Source: Trileptium ribeirensis
Lineage: Eukaryota; Nematoda; Enoplea; Enoplida; Thoracostomopsidae
DNA: 64,000 nucleotides
Direction: 5' to 3'
Assembly: GCA_030248225.1 (NCBI GenBank)
Contig: JASANE010005224.1
Location: 28,435 to 92,434 of the forward strand
Positions 1-10,998 of the stretch are shown here, piece by piece. How positions within the stretch are numbered: position 1 is the stretch's first letter; the number at the start of each line of letters is the position of its first letter. The notes under the pieces are model-generated. The model worked only from the letters and a program-made list of their open reading frames with translations, had not been told where the DNA came from and ran no database searches. The position numbers and the translations under genes were made by a program.

Positions 1-540
1 CTGCACCTCCCCTCCCGGGGAGGCGCTATGCATGCCATCCCAAGTGCGGCACTCACCCCGAGGCGTCCCCGCTCGCCGAAGTGCCCCGCACCCCTCCCAC
101 GCACTCCACACAGGCGTCATACCCTGCTGCCGAGGCTCCGCCCCTACGGAGGCGGCGCCCGCCTCCCCGAGGCGTATCACCCTTCCAACTACCACGAGCC
201 GCCGCACTTCCCCTCCTTAGGCGCCGCGCTCACCCGGAGGCGTCGCGCTCCCCTGAAGCGTCGCACTCCGCCGCCAAAGCACTTCCTCACACCGAAGTGC
301 CGCACCTCCTCCCACCCTCCGAGATTCCGCGCCGCCCCTCCCTCCTCCCGCCGGCGGCGTCACACGGCTTCCCCTACCCCAAGCCGCCGCACCGCTCTCC
401 GCCTAGCCGCCGCATCTCTTCCCAACGAGGCGCCGCGGCACTCCCTATTCCGAGACGCCACACCGCCCCTCTCACCTTCGAGCCGCCGCACCGCTCCCCC
501 CAGCTCCGCACTACTCCCTTGACGCCGAGCCGCCACACTC
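1..540. repeat. GC-rich degenerate minisatellite
   Basis: The sequence is dominated by imperfect copies of a short unit of roughly 17-20 bases resembling GAGGCGCCGCACTCCCC, with variants such as GAAGTGCCGCACCTCC and GAGCCGCCGCACCGCTCC. Copy length and sequence drift strongly, so this is an old or fast-diverging array. It begins before the window. Three overlapping open frames here would encode Pro/Arg/Ser-rich low-complexity proteins. I read them as a by-product of the repeat lacking AT-rich stop codons, not as genes. A CpG-rich promoter of the downstream gene is a weaker alternative. Confidence 0.6.
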
Positions 541-1682
541 GGTGGAGGGAGTGGAGATTAGTCTACTACCCGAGGGATCGACGACGCCGCTCGGGGGATC
601 CGAGCTTTAGGTGTGTAATCCCCCTCTCTCCCTTAGGAACAAGCATGTCCTTGGTCTTCCCTCACCGAGACATACTACAATCCTCGGCCAACGGGTCTTG
701 GGCGCCTATGCATGTTTGGGCGGGGGACAGGACCAAAGGATGGCTATTTTTATCCAGCCTTGGCAAAATTCCGTGTGTATATAGCAGCTAGCTACAGTAG
801 CTATGTACATAAGCTATGTTAGTAGCTAGCTTTAAATACCATCAGGTTTAAAAAGTAAAATACTGGGAACATATATTTGACTTTGTATTATGATCAGGCT
901 GAATAATCGATGCGCAACAGTTTATTTGCATGCTGACCACGACCTTAAGTATTTTGAGTAGATAGTACAGCGGGCACCCTCAACAAGAGGGAAAAATTAA
1001 GACGGTTTGAAACTTTAGAAAATCGTGGGGTGTTCAAGACACCCTGCATGGTGTGTTCGGCACTGTGGGGGACATGGATTCCAAACAGTGGGGACGTTAT
1101 AACGTGAATGCCGCATTATTAGCGTGATACAACCCATAGCGGCGAGAACGTATTTTTTCCAACTTAAACTCAGTTAGTATTGTCACGATCACACATACGC
1201 TTATATTACAAAAATTACGAATTCAAACTCAGATAAGTAAAAACATGCTCTGTGGTGGCTTTATATATATTAGCTATGTCCCGAACGTTAGTTATGCAGA
1301 ATTTTTAGTAATTTCTATTATGTCACTGTCAATTATCCTATTTTTAATGGATCTCCGGTGCTACATGTTCACCTTATTGTTGTATCTAAAAGGTCTTTAG
1401 CCAGAGCAGCTAAGCAAGGGCCGAAGCTGGAGTCATTTTGTCGGAGTACAATTTTGGTTATATATGATTTGTAAAAAAATCTGACAGTTCTCCGTCGTAG
1501 TGCGGTGCTCGAGCTGGAACATGGGCTGTGAACCTCTTGCCGTCCCGCTCCTGCCGTTTAAGCAGAAGTTCCGTATCCAAAGCAAAAGTTAATGTTGTGT
1601 CCAGAACTGACAGTGAAATCTTTTGAAATAAAATAAGATATCCGTTAACACTCGTAAACCCATTATTGTACTTTAGCTACAG
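541..1682. other. Non-coding transition into synaptotagmin intron
   Basis: Composition falls from GC-rich to AT-rich across 541-850. No transmembrane-type or other exon is visible before the acceptor at 1682. A perfect 10-base inverted repeat (AGCTAGCTAC at 786-795, GTAGCTAGCT at 822-831) could form a cruciform. A tract ending in TAGCTACAG at 1674-1682 is the splice acceptor for the first recognised exon. Most of this stretch is therefore probably intron if the missing N-terminal exons lie upstream. Confidence 0.5.
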
Positions 1683-2057
1683 ATCGCAACAGAAATCCAG
1701 ACGGAGCACAATCGGTATGTCGAATAGAGAGCGGTGGTGGTGACAAGACAGAAGGATATGGACGATTAGAATTCAAGCTCGACTACAATTTTGATAAAGG
1801 TGTTCTTCAAGTTACTGTAATTCAAGCGATCGAACTGCCGGGTCTTGACGTAAGCGGAACGTCGGATCCATATTGCCGTATATATATCTTGCCAGATAAA
1901 AAGAAAACTTTTGAAACGAAAAAATTTAAGAAAACCCTCAATCCAGTTTTTAATCAAACGTTTACGTTTACCAAAGTTCCTTTCTCAGACATACCAAACA
2001 AGACGTTGGTGTTCGCTATTTACGACCATGATGCTGTTGGATCGGATGATCAAATTG
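1683..2057 (+). CDS. Synaptotagmin, C2A-domain exon (internal)
   Basis: Synaptotagmins are vesicle membrane proteins whose paired C2 domains bind Ca2+ and phospholipid to trigger exocytosis. This internal exon follows an AG acceptor at 1681-1682 and ends before GTAAGT at 2058. It supplies 2 bases, 124 codons and 1 base. The protein starts with a hydrophilic linker of about 20 residues, then a nearly complete C2A domain beginning GYGRLEFKLDY. The Ca2+-binding loops are intact: LPGLDVSGTSDPY carries the two loop-1 aspartates and YDHDAVGSDD the three loop-3 aspartates. The stretch LPDKKKTFETK and LNPVFNQTFTF are typical of synaptotagmin-1/2-like C2A. The lumenal, transmembrane and linker exons are not in the window. 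Subtype beyond 'Ca2+-binding, Syt1-like' is inference. Confidence 0.93.
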
Positions 2058-4709
2058 GTAAGTATTGTTGCATCACAATTGTAAAGTGTCCCATATTGCA
2101 AGGCTCGGCGCCATAGTTACGCGATCGCGGGGAAGGGGGAACGCACATGCTGGCCCCACCAACAATTAACATATAAACTAACAATAACAGCAATTTTGTT
2201 CCAATCTCGTAAGGAACAGACTTCGCATAGAATTTTTACAATCCCCGCTAAACTAGGCACGGCTCGATTTGAGATGAACGATAATGCTTATTTAATAGAC
2301 CATCAAGTTTATGTTCCAATCATTATATTAGCGTTTGCTCGCTTCCGACTTTCGATATGGTGAAGAATAGAAAAAAATGGAGCTTAGTTGTGTGGCAGGC
2401 GAGCCGAGTTGGGATTTTGTTTATCTAAGGCGATCCGAGGCAATACTTCCGGCGATATTTGGTGAATGAGGCAAACCAGGCATGTAATACTTCAAAACAA
2501 ACTTGGCCGAACCTTAAATTAATTTTCGTTGCAGTAAAAGTTCGAGAAGCAATATTTCCGCAAATGTAACCCTTGATCATAGCTTCACACATACTGCCTG
2601 CAAATACTCATGCACATATTTATGTTTATAAATCTCATACACTTCGCTTTATATGAATTGGCAGTTAATTGTTATATACGTTGTTTGCAGAGCTTCAATG
2701 CACTCAAATTTTACTGGTAATGTGGTACCCAATAAACACGCGAAGTTATTCGATATAGTCGGGCATTAGACTTTCATTTATGCAAGAACAGCACTAAAAA
2801 GCTATTTTATCATAATTTTCTATCCTATGTGTGTAGGTCGTATTTGTTGATGATCTTCGGCCGTGCGGCATTTGCCCTTTGCGCGGGCATAACTTTATCG
2901 CCACCATCTTGCCCAGATTTGAGAACAAACGGAATTATTGCCATATCTCTCTTAAACTGTATACATCGCGTCCCAATTGAAATTAAATAGTGAGTAGGGT
3001 TATTATTTGGTTACTTTTTTATTCCCTACATACATCGATAACTATTCAGCTATAGTTTAGCCACTGTTTGACCAGGAACTGAATACTGTATGCGTAAACC
3101 AATCGGACGCTGTAACTACCGCTAGATGCACCTACGAAGACGATTAAAAATAAAAGTCGTTCTGATTTTAGATGCCAAACGCTAATTGGATTTTCCTCAC
3201 TTAGAGTAGGCGGTTTTAAATTAAATATACTAGCCCGTGCAGAAATTGATCGAAATCGAGTCTTCACACGCGTTTGGAACAAATTAATTTGACACCGAAA
3301 ATATCGTTTCCATTCATGTTTATTGTGACTTCCTTACAATGGTCACTACATATATTTTAACTCGGGAAACCAACGAAAATTTGCTGTACTAGTAGCTATT
3401 ATATGGTTTTAATCTATTTTATGAACAAAATTACCAGAGCAAACCACATTCTGGGAACAAACAAAAAGCCGGAGTCGGAACAATATTGCTGGAGCAAAAT
3501 TAATTTCAGTCAAACTCGTTCGGAAACTGCGGATTTTGAACGGACTCTCTCTGAGCAAGCCAATTTAAGTTAATCGGGAAATATGAAGCGTTGATTTAAA
3601 CGATATAAATCCAAATGATTATTAAATGTTATCATCTTTATGAACATATCCTATAGTAGCTTCCGCATAAATCTAGCTAGATATTGCAATAGTCTGTACT
3701 TCATAATAGCTCTACTGATTTGGCTCAAACTATCGATGTGCATGTGACCGAAACACATGACCATGCTTCAAATGTTGAGAATCTAGCCTCACATCTGGGT
3801 AAATAAAGTCTAAGTTACAAAATTGAAAGTGAATAAAGTCTCATTACAAAATGAAACCTGTTATTTACATCATTTATGTTAATTTGGATGTAGTTATACA
3901 TAAAACACGTGTGACATAATTATGGCATGTAAAGTTTGATATTTTGATCCTAAAAATGGCTAACGAGTTCGAAGTATTAGCTCAAAATTTAGAGAAAAAT
4001 TTGAGATTAAATATGATTAAATTTTGATCAAAAATTGAAAGCACTTCTTTGCCATTTGGTGAATCTAAATGTGTGAGCAGTATTCAAACTTTTTTGGCAT
4101 ACTTCTTCATCCAGTCAGAAGCAATGCACATATTGTGAAAAATTTTGAGCTCAGCATTTAACAAAACATTGCAGAAGAATCGGGAAGTATCATCATTTGC
4201 AGTTTTTCGATTATAAATTATAGTAAAACGTTGACTTTGAGTTTAAATTTTGAGCTTTTGCGCAAAGGTCAGAACGCATCTTAAAATAGAGTATATTTAT
4301 ACCAGCAAATTTCGATTAGTGTAATAGTGTGAAATGCTTTGCGTTCACATCAAATTAACTTTACCAGTTTGAAGTGTCTAAATTTTACAATTATTGTCCA
4401 AAATGAAACTTTCAAATTTAGTCAATCTGAAAAAGCACTTTTGTTTATGTGTGTAGGACTGCATTTTATCGTAGAAGTGCAGGCGTTGACATTTATACTA
4501 GCCAACCATAATTATTGCATACAAATACATTAAAGGATATTCAAAACTTGTTCGAAAACTCAAATTTCAAATTGTAATATTAAAGTATTGCTAGACTGCA
4601 ACTATAAGGTAAATATTTCCTCGAATATGTATATTAGTCAAATAATACCATATTTTGAAAGATACACTTTTAAGGTTTTTAAAAGTATAAGATAACATTG
4701 ACTGTTCAG
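2058..4709 (+). other. Synaptotagmin intron between C2A and C2B exons
   Basis: This 2652-base phase-1 intron runs from GTAAGT at 2058 to TTCAG at 4705-4709, joining ATT-G to GT-GAA so that the protein reads IG-EVQVPL, the normal C2A-C2B link. The interior is AT-rich. The part from about 3950 to 4290 contains repeated motifs such as AATTTTGAGCTC and GCTCAAAATTT in both orientations, like the inverted-repeat element at 58.4 kb. No additional exon was recognised. Confidence 0.8.
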
Positions 4710-5254
4710 GTGAAGTGCAGGTTCCGCTTGCCAGTGTCGACTTGGCAGCTGAAAATGTTCAAATATGGAAAACAATCAAACAGCCGCCAGCGAATACTCT
4801 CGGTGAAATATGTTGTTCGCTTCGCTATGTTCCGAAGAAAAATCAGCTAACATGTATGATTATAGAGTGTAAAAACCTTCGACCGATGGACGTTCTGACC
4901 GGCTCGTCGGATCCGTATGTTAAAATTAACTTGATGCAAAACGGTAAACGCGTTAAAAAGCTTAAAACTACCACGAAGATGAAAAACGTAAATCCATACT
5001 ATAACGAAAGTTTTAAATTTGAAGTTCGTGCACTGGATATTGGTAAAACTGAACTATTTTTAATGGTCATGGACTATGATCGCGTCGGGTCAAATGATGC
5101 CATTGGATTTATACGCATCGGCCGTAATTCACCGGGCACCGCAGGCAATCATTGGCGTGATATGATCGCATCAGGAGGCCGTTCTATTGCCCAATGGCAC
5201 ACCTTGTTACCACCTGAAGACGCGACCAATTATGGTAAAGAAAAGAAAAAATAG
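4710..5254 (+). CDS. Synaptotagmin, C2B-domain terminal exon
   Basis: This is the last coding exon, following the acceptor at 4708-4709 and ending at TAG 5252-5254. It encodes the C2A-C2B linker and the whole C2B domain in one exon of about 181 codons. Visible hallmarks are LRPMDVLTGSSDPYVKI (loop-1 aspartates), the basic strand KRVKKLKTTTKMK (phosphoinositide and AP-2 contact in this family), NPYYNESFKFEV, MDYDRVGSNDAIG (loop-3 aspartates), and the C-terminal WHTL motif needed for vesicle docking and endocytosis in known synaptotagmins. All five expected Ca2+ ligands appear present. The tail ends in a lysine-rich stretch. It joins in frame with the exon at 1683-2057. The first perfect AATAAA I noticed downstream is at 6405-6410, so the 3' UTR could be long. 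Confidence 0.95.
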
Positions 5255-7380
5255 ATCCAGGTATACTATTCTTCGAAACAGGGCTAGATAATTTAAGCAT
5301 TTGTGTTGCTAATATTATCTATTTTTCGATCGTTTAACCATGTATCAAAATTTCATTGTGATATAAATATGTCAAAAAGGATATATTGTATGTCAATCAT
5401 AGACAGTGCTTGCTAGAATGCTGATTTCTTAGTGATAATTTGCCATAAACTGCTCGGAATTTAATATCTTGGCTACAAACGTATTTTGAGCATTCGGCTG
5501 CGCTAAGAAAAGTAAACAGTGACGCACCTAAAAAAATTATTCCAATGTAATGAGTGTTTCAGCGCTTTGTCCTTTCAACTCATAACTAAAGGTTGTTCAT
5601 GAAGTGAACACACATATGCGTTTCGGCTTTTCTGAACCCAGAGTGATCCGATATGTGCACACGGGATCGTCCCTGGGTAAGATATTACCACATTCGGGTA
5701 ATTAATATTTTTCAGTAGCCCGCCAATGACAAGATGACCCGCATTCTATTGGCACGCATCAGTTTCTATTTTTCATGATTACTTGGTTGATAAATAATTG
5801 ATGTTTACATGGCTAAAGAGAGTTATTGAATTTCGGTATAGATATCACTGGAACAGCGCTGCTTTCTGATTAAAATTTACGGCCATTGCTCGTTTTAAGG
5901 GGCGTGGTGAAATACATGCTGTTTTGACGTTTTTGAAAACTCTGGAGTTTTACGTCAAGCCTGAAATTTGCAAATTTCACAAACCATTTATATTAATTAA
6001 AACTTAGCCGATGGGATAACTAAATATATAACCTGGAACCTTAGGAAATTTAAGGAAAGTATAACTGAATATTTTAGAATATAAACTTGGTTTTACCACT
6101 GCATTTCCACAGCAAAAAATAATAATCAGGTGAGATCACAGGATCGTAGCTGCAAATTCAATTTAAATTCCGTGGACAATATACATATTGTCACAATCAG
6201 ATAAACCTACGACCATGAACCCAAGCAGTAAAGTTGAAGCTCTGTTTTTGTTAATGCATTGTATTTTTTTATTAATATACCTAGCATTCTAAACAAATTT
6301 ATGATGTCTTCTTCGTTTTCTAAGTAGCAGTTTGTCTTATAATGGGTTCCCATGTTTATCAATAGTATTGAGACGGTATATTCGCACCTTTGCTAAGTTT
6401 AGCCAATAAAATTGTTTCCTTAAGGTTTAAAATTGGGCTTTGATCGAAGCTCCACAGTGACCATATGTTTTTAAAATTTTTCTGTAAACAACTGCTTATA
6501 TTCATTTAAAATTGAAATTTGTGCTGTATAAAATGTACTTTGTTGTCTTCAACTTAGCTATCCTAAACGCATCGACGGAGAAGATCCCAATCATGCTCCA
6601 GACAACTTGAAAATATTGAATTTACATTCTATAACATAAATTGTCTGAGAACGGAATTCGTCCAAAGGTGGAAATATGCACGTGACCAATAGATTTAACC
6701 CTAAGTGTCAAAAAATTTTAAATTTCGACCTGAAAAGACAAGTTATACAATTTTTGCTTGGTAACAGTGGGTAGTAACGAATAAACAATCTTAATATTCA
6801 AAAACCAAAATTATCTACGTACATGAAGTTGTTGTGGGGTGGTTATACACTACAATGACAATATCCAGGTTTAGATGTTTTTAACTTTAAATATATATGT
6901 AAAATGATGGTTTTTCCAAGAGAATGAGTATATTCTAAAAATCTAAGTCTTAAAAAAAGCTGGCGAAATGAATTTTAGTTACACTAAGTGCCACTAAGTT
7001 TATCGTAATTCAGTGTTATAAAGCCCCAATAACCAGGACGGTTGTTGACAAACCCGAAATGAAATAAAACAAAAATACATTTCTCTTGGTGTAGCACATA
7101 ATATACGTCCCGTGCATCTCATTGATTTAAGATTAAGATTTTTAAAATAAACTTTATTGCCTGTTACACGAGCGGTGTCCTTAATTTTAATTAATCCCTT
7201 CCTTCATGAATTAGTTTGCATTTTACCTATTGTAGAACAAACTACCAACACGCAGCCGAACGCTCACTATGGAATTAACTGAGTTAATGCAATAAGCAAG
7301 TTTCACATAATATTACGTGCGAAAAAGTGTGCATTTTTGTCTCATGCATCCGTTTGGAATAACTTAAGATATCATATAAC
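5255..7380. other. Synaptotagmin 3' flank, no gene seen
   Basis: This is AT-rich sequence after the synaptotagmin stop codon. It probably includes its 3' UTR. An ATATAAA-like element is near 5361 and a canonical AATAAA is at 6405. I see no ORF resembling a protein and no clear repeat. Confidence 0.4.
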
Positions 7381-7935
7381 CATTCATTAGAGATTTTAGT
7401 TTCTCGTATTAATTGTAAGAGATTTTTGCGTGTTTTAGCAGACTATAAAAAACAAAAGTTTCTAACAGCCATTAGAGACAAAAGCAGTTAAAGCTAGCTG
7501 CTAGCAATTTTAGTCTCTTATGACTATCTGTTGGAGATATTGCTTTTTCGACAATATCTAAGCTCACAAGCTGGAACCGTTAAATACTTGAAATTGTAAT
7601 GAATAGCTGCTGGAGACTTTCGTATTTTCTAACTGGCTGCAAAAGATAAAAATTTCTGACAGCAAGTCATTAGGGCAAAAATATGTTACGACTAATTGTA
7701 AGGCATTTTAGTCCCTAACAGTTAGCTGTTAGAAATTCCTGTCTTTTTATGTTATCTGTAAAAGACTAAAATTTAAACAGCCATCTGCTTGAGATTTAAA
7801 TACTAAACAGGGAGCCATTAAATAAAAATATCAGTCGTTTGCAAGTTTCTGATATATCGTATAAACATCCATTTGAGATTTTTGTGTCCCATAAACGGCT
7901 GCTAGAGACAAAACTGCCCAGTTTTGCACATATTG
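7381..7935. repeat. Degenerate palindromic tandem repeat (copy A)
   Basis: The stretch is built from many imperfect copies, in both orientations, of a motif like GCTGTTAGAGACTAAAATTT and its reverse complement. Examples are GCCATTAGAGACAAAAG, GCTGCTAGCAATTTTAGTCTC and AGCTGTTAGAAATTCCTGTC. Spacing is irregular at about 30-60 bases. The same motif set returns at about 20.1-20.3 kb. This looks like an old satellite-like or MITE-internal array. No protein is encoded. Confidence 0.55.
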
Positions 7936-8349
7936 TTCTGCGAGACCTATTTTACTTCGTATTGTAATAAGCTGCACAAAAGCAACAAGCTGCATTAAAA
8001 GTTAAATCGGCAACAAGGTCGTTCAGCGATAACACTAGAAAAGAATACGCTGATCGTGATTTGACGCACGACCTTACACTTATAGACGTTCAGATTATCG
8101 GTGTAAAACTAAATTTCTGAAGCGAAAAATATGCCCTGCAACGCCAACTGTATATTTACTCGAGACGATTCAACTATAACATTATAGTGATCTTGCTTGG
8201 GTTACAATGTACGCTCAGTGACGCTATATAGCAACTGGAATGAGTAAACTTGTAGTTTTTTCTACTTATCCTATCAATGGTGATTTTTACACTTTTGTCA
8301 CATACAGCAGATGGTCACATAATATACTTTCAATATTGTTTACAACAAA

Positions 8350-8545
8350 CGATCGCATTAAAGTAATAATTATGTATTATTACAAATTTAAGTTGTAATT
8401 GTAATACTTTAATTGATGTTGTTAGCACCGAGCGACCGCGCTAATGTAAATAACTGTATTATTACACATTTAAGTTATTATTTTAGTACTTTAGTTGGAG
8501 TTATGTACACCACGCGAGAGCGCTAATGTAAATAGCTATTTAGTA
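8350..8545. repeat. 82-83 bp direct tandem repeat, 2.4 copies
   Basis: Units begin at 8350, 8433 and 8515. Each starts CGA(C/T)CGC(G/A)(C/T)TAA or CGAGAGCGCTAA, followed by AATAAxTxTATTATTACA and TTTAAGTT. The first two copies are clearly homologous but diverged. The third is cut after about 30 bases where the retrotransposon tail begins at 8551, suggesting insertion of the retroelement into the array. Confidence 0.7.
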
Positions 8546-8875
8546 GTGATAAGTCAAAGTCAAAGTTTATTGAACATCAAGATTACGTGCATACAGATAT
8601 ACATGGCACAACGAAATAGTCGATAATAAATTTGAAGTGTGAATATGCAGCAACCAAGAATATTCAATAAAAAGGTTAGAAAGGGGGACGAGCCCTACTC
8701 TTACATCTAACCTAAGTTCCGGTTATAGTAGAGATATCGATTCAAGTTGATGTCATTTTCCAACTGATTCTTAAAAGTTCTTAAATTCGCTGAACATACG
8801 ACTTAGCTAGGTAAACAGTTCTAAATATCAACTTGCCGCAGAACAAAGTTATTTCTTGCTGTATTGGTGTGCCAC

Positions 8876-9566
8876 TTACGTTTTACCAGTTTTTTTACAG
8901 TTTCCATGTGTACTGGTATTTTGCGAGAGCATGAAAAGGTTTTGACAAGCATTTACATCTCCGTTCAGACATTTAAAAATCATGCAGAGGCCAGCTCGCA
9001 GACGCTGCAACTCTAATGGTTCAAGGTTGTAAAGTCTTAGGCGCTCTTTGTAACTGATAGGAACACAGTTGTTTCTATAATTTAGTCTTCGAGTAAAATA
9101 TCTCTGTACACGTTCAATTTTGTCTATCTCCATTAGGGATGTGGGTGACCAGACTGACGATGAATATTCCAAAAGGGGTCGAATATAGGATATACAACAA
9201 AGCAGTAAGGCATGTGGGTCGCAGTTTTTAAAACAACGAAATAACATGTTAGTAATACGATACTCCTTGGAAATGATTGCATTTATATGAGATTTAAAGT
9301 TTAGATCGTAATTAACTGTTACACCCAAATCTTTTACTTGATGCAAAGTGGACAAGTCAATGCCATTTATACCCTAGTGTACTTTTGGATTTTTTACCAA
9401 GATGCAAAACTCCACACTTTGATGGCGATATGGCAAGCTGCCAATTGGAAGACCATTTCAACAGTAGGCTAAGTGCGTTTTGCATTGATACCTGAGAACA
9501 GTTATCGTTCTTATGAAAAGGTAATATATATTTTAACATCATCAGCAAATACTTTAAATGAAACAT
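8876..9566 (-). pseudogene. Reverse transcriptase thumb / C-terminal region (part 2)
   Basis: Two frames continue the RT. At 9357-9566 the block LLLKWSSNWQLAISPSKC and VLHLGKK matches the region after FADD in CR1/L2-type enzymes. At 8876-9355 the block VKDLGVTVNYDLNFKSHI, then LLEYSSSVWSPTSLMEIDKIE and VQRYFTRRL, is the conserved C-terminal section. A frameshift near 9356 separates them, so the copy cannot make an intact enzyme. Confidence 0.85.
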
Positions 9567-10005
9567 TGCTTAAACAAGATGTTACATCATTAATATATAA
9601 CAAAAATAAAATGGGGCCGAGAACGCTACCTTGCGGTACACCAGATATCACATTTCGTGGTTGAGACAAAGTGTCGTCAAGTTTCACTCGCAATTGTCTG
9701 TTATTTAGAAATGCTTTTAACCATCTTAGTAGCGTCCCAGTAATACCAAAAGAAGGCAGCTTATGGATTAATTTAACATGAGATACGGTATCAAACGCTT
9801 GTACAAAGTCAATATATACTATATCCACATCCTTTTTAGAATCCAGAGCAAACGACCACTCATGTACAGTTTCCAATAGTTGAGTACAAGTGGATTTTTT
9901 GGACACAAAGCCATGTTGCTCAGGTGATATCAAGCTGTTTTCTTGCAAATATGATTTGAGAGAATCACATATTATGGTTTCCAAGTTAACCCGCTTGTTT
10001 TCCAT
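9511..10005 (-). pseudogene. Reverse transcriptase domain, non-LTR element (part 1)
   Basis: This frame encodes the core fingers/palm of a non-LTR reverse transcriptase. Motifs in order are EQHGFVSKKSTCTQLL, IVYIDFVQAFDTVSH (the usual DFSKAFD motif), SGVPQGSVLGPILFLLYIND and FADDVKIY, where FADD is the catalytic motif. The frame is lost soon after FADD and continues in another frame at 9357-9566. The first Met is simply the first in an N-terminally truncated open frame. Confidence 0.9.
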
Positions 10006-10018
10006 CTTTATTGGTACA

Positions 10019-10688
10019 TATTTAATTCTCTTCTCAATACCACTACTGTTGTTTACAAAATAAATTTTCTTTAATATTAATGAATTCGCCTCCTATATAT
10101 AATTATTATTAAATGTGGTACTGAAATCACTTCTCATACGCAATCTGTTATCTTACCAAAAATAATTTTTTATCGGATAGGGTGAAATGAGGCATTTCCA
10201 GAAATGAGCGATATGTTTGTTTTTACATCAACATATTCAATATTGTTTTTTTTTTGTATTTTCACTTAACTTTCACGAAAATCAAACAAAATGCACAGAA
10301 AGGCATGAAATATATACAGAAAAGTGGTAAATAGATACACAGTGGTAGTAAGTAAGTATGTTGTCCGTTTTTGTGGGACACATCAGGCTAGAATTACTAA
10401 TACTTGTGTAACTACACTAAGACCGAAATGGCTCAAATAGATATTCAGCTTATTGCAAAGCCCTTACTCTGTAACAAAGGATTTAGTTGCAAAATATCGG
10501 TATATACACGTTGTTTTCTCTCAAAGCTGAATTTCGAAACATAACTTACAAAAATCATACCGCTTATGATCTCGTAAACTTAAGGTGCGCCGCTTACAAT
10601 CCCCTTTTCTGTTGTTAGCGATTGGCAATAGCTGTTGAACGATCAGCCAACAGATGTTTCCGTTGTTCTCGTTAGGTTTGCTCATGCA
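10019..10688. other. Unassigned AT-rich spacer
   Basis: Nothing is recognised between the retrotransposon truncation point and the small open frame that follows. Homopolymer T runs occur near 10240. Confidence 0.4.
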
Positions 10689-10961
10689 TCACTGCAACAG
10701 TGAAGGATAAGCGATAACAATATTTGATTTACTTACGTTTAAGCGCAGTTCCAAGTTTTTTGTGCGACCCCTGCCATGCTTCTGACCTAATCGTATGCTT
10801 TTTGCAATTTCGATCACATTGTGTCCGTATTTTCTCATTGTGTCCGTGATTTCAATCTCTAACAGATTTGACATATCAATCCCAAACGGCAGTCGTAAAC
10901 GACAAACCCAGCTTGTTGTGAATAATAAGCCATAAATCAATGCATGATTTGAATTAATCAC
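10689..10961 (-). CDS. Hypothetical exon-like open frame
   Basis: This is an open frame of about 90 codons on the - strand, not recognised as any family. The central part has a mixed charged/hydrophobic composition (LEIEITDTMRKYGHNVIEI, then SIRLGQKHGRGRTKN) that looks more protein-like than most frames here. An AACGTAAGT splice-donor match lies inside it, on the + strand at about 10731-10740, so a real exon might stop there. With no homology and no clear acceptor this is weak. It could equally be chance or transposon-derived. Confidence 0.2.
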   Translation of the reverse strand: MINSNHALIYGLLFTTSWVCRLRLPFGIDMSNLLEIEITDTMRKYGHNVIEIAKSIRLGQKHGRGRTKNLELRLNVSKSNIVIAYPSLLQ

Positions 10962-10998
10962 AGCTTTGAATATAAACAGGTAATCGTAAGTATATAAA

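Larger units (their letters stand above)
8551..10018 (-). mobile_element. 5'-truncated CR1/L2-like non-LTR retrotransposon
   Basis: Read on the - strand, the element starts inside the reverse transcriptase and runs to a 3' end with AATAAA followed by two TTTGAC units (8551-8568), the short tandem 3' tail seen in CR1/L2/Jockey-group elements. The endonuclease and N-terminal RT are missing, consistent with 5' truncation during target-primed reverse transcription. Three coding blocks are separated by frameshifts. The element appears to have inserted into the 82-bp tandem array at 8350-8545. Confidence 0.85.

Noticed and set aside
28..791. Overlapping long open frames of up to 236 codons
   Set aside because: They are Pro/Arg/Ser-rich low-complexity products of a GC-rich minisatellite lacking stop codons; no domain and several frames open at once.
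6200..6240. 5S rRNA-like start (CCTACGACCAT)
   Set aside because: The similarity is about 11 bases and no internal promoter boxes or 5S fold follow.
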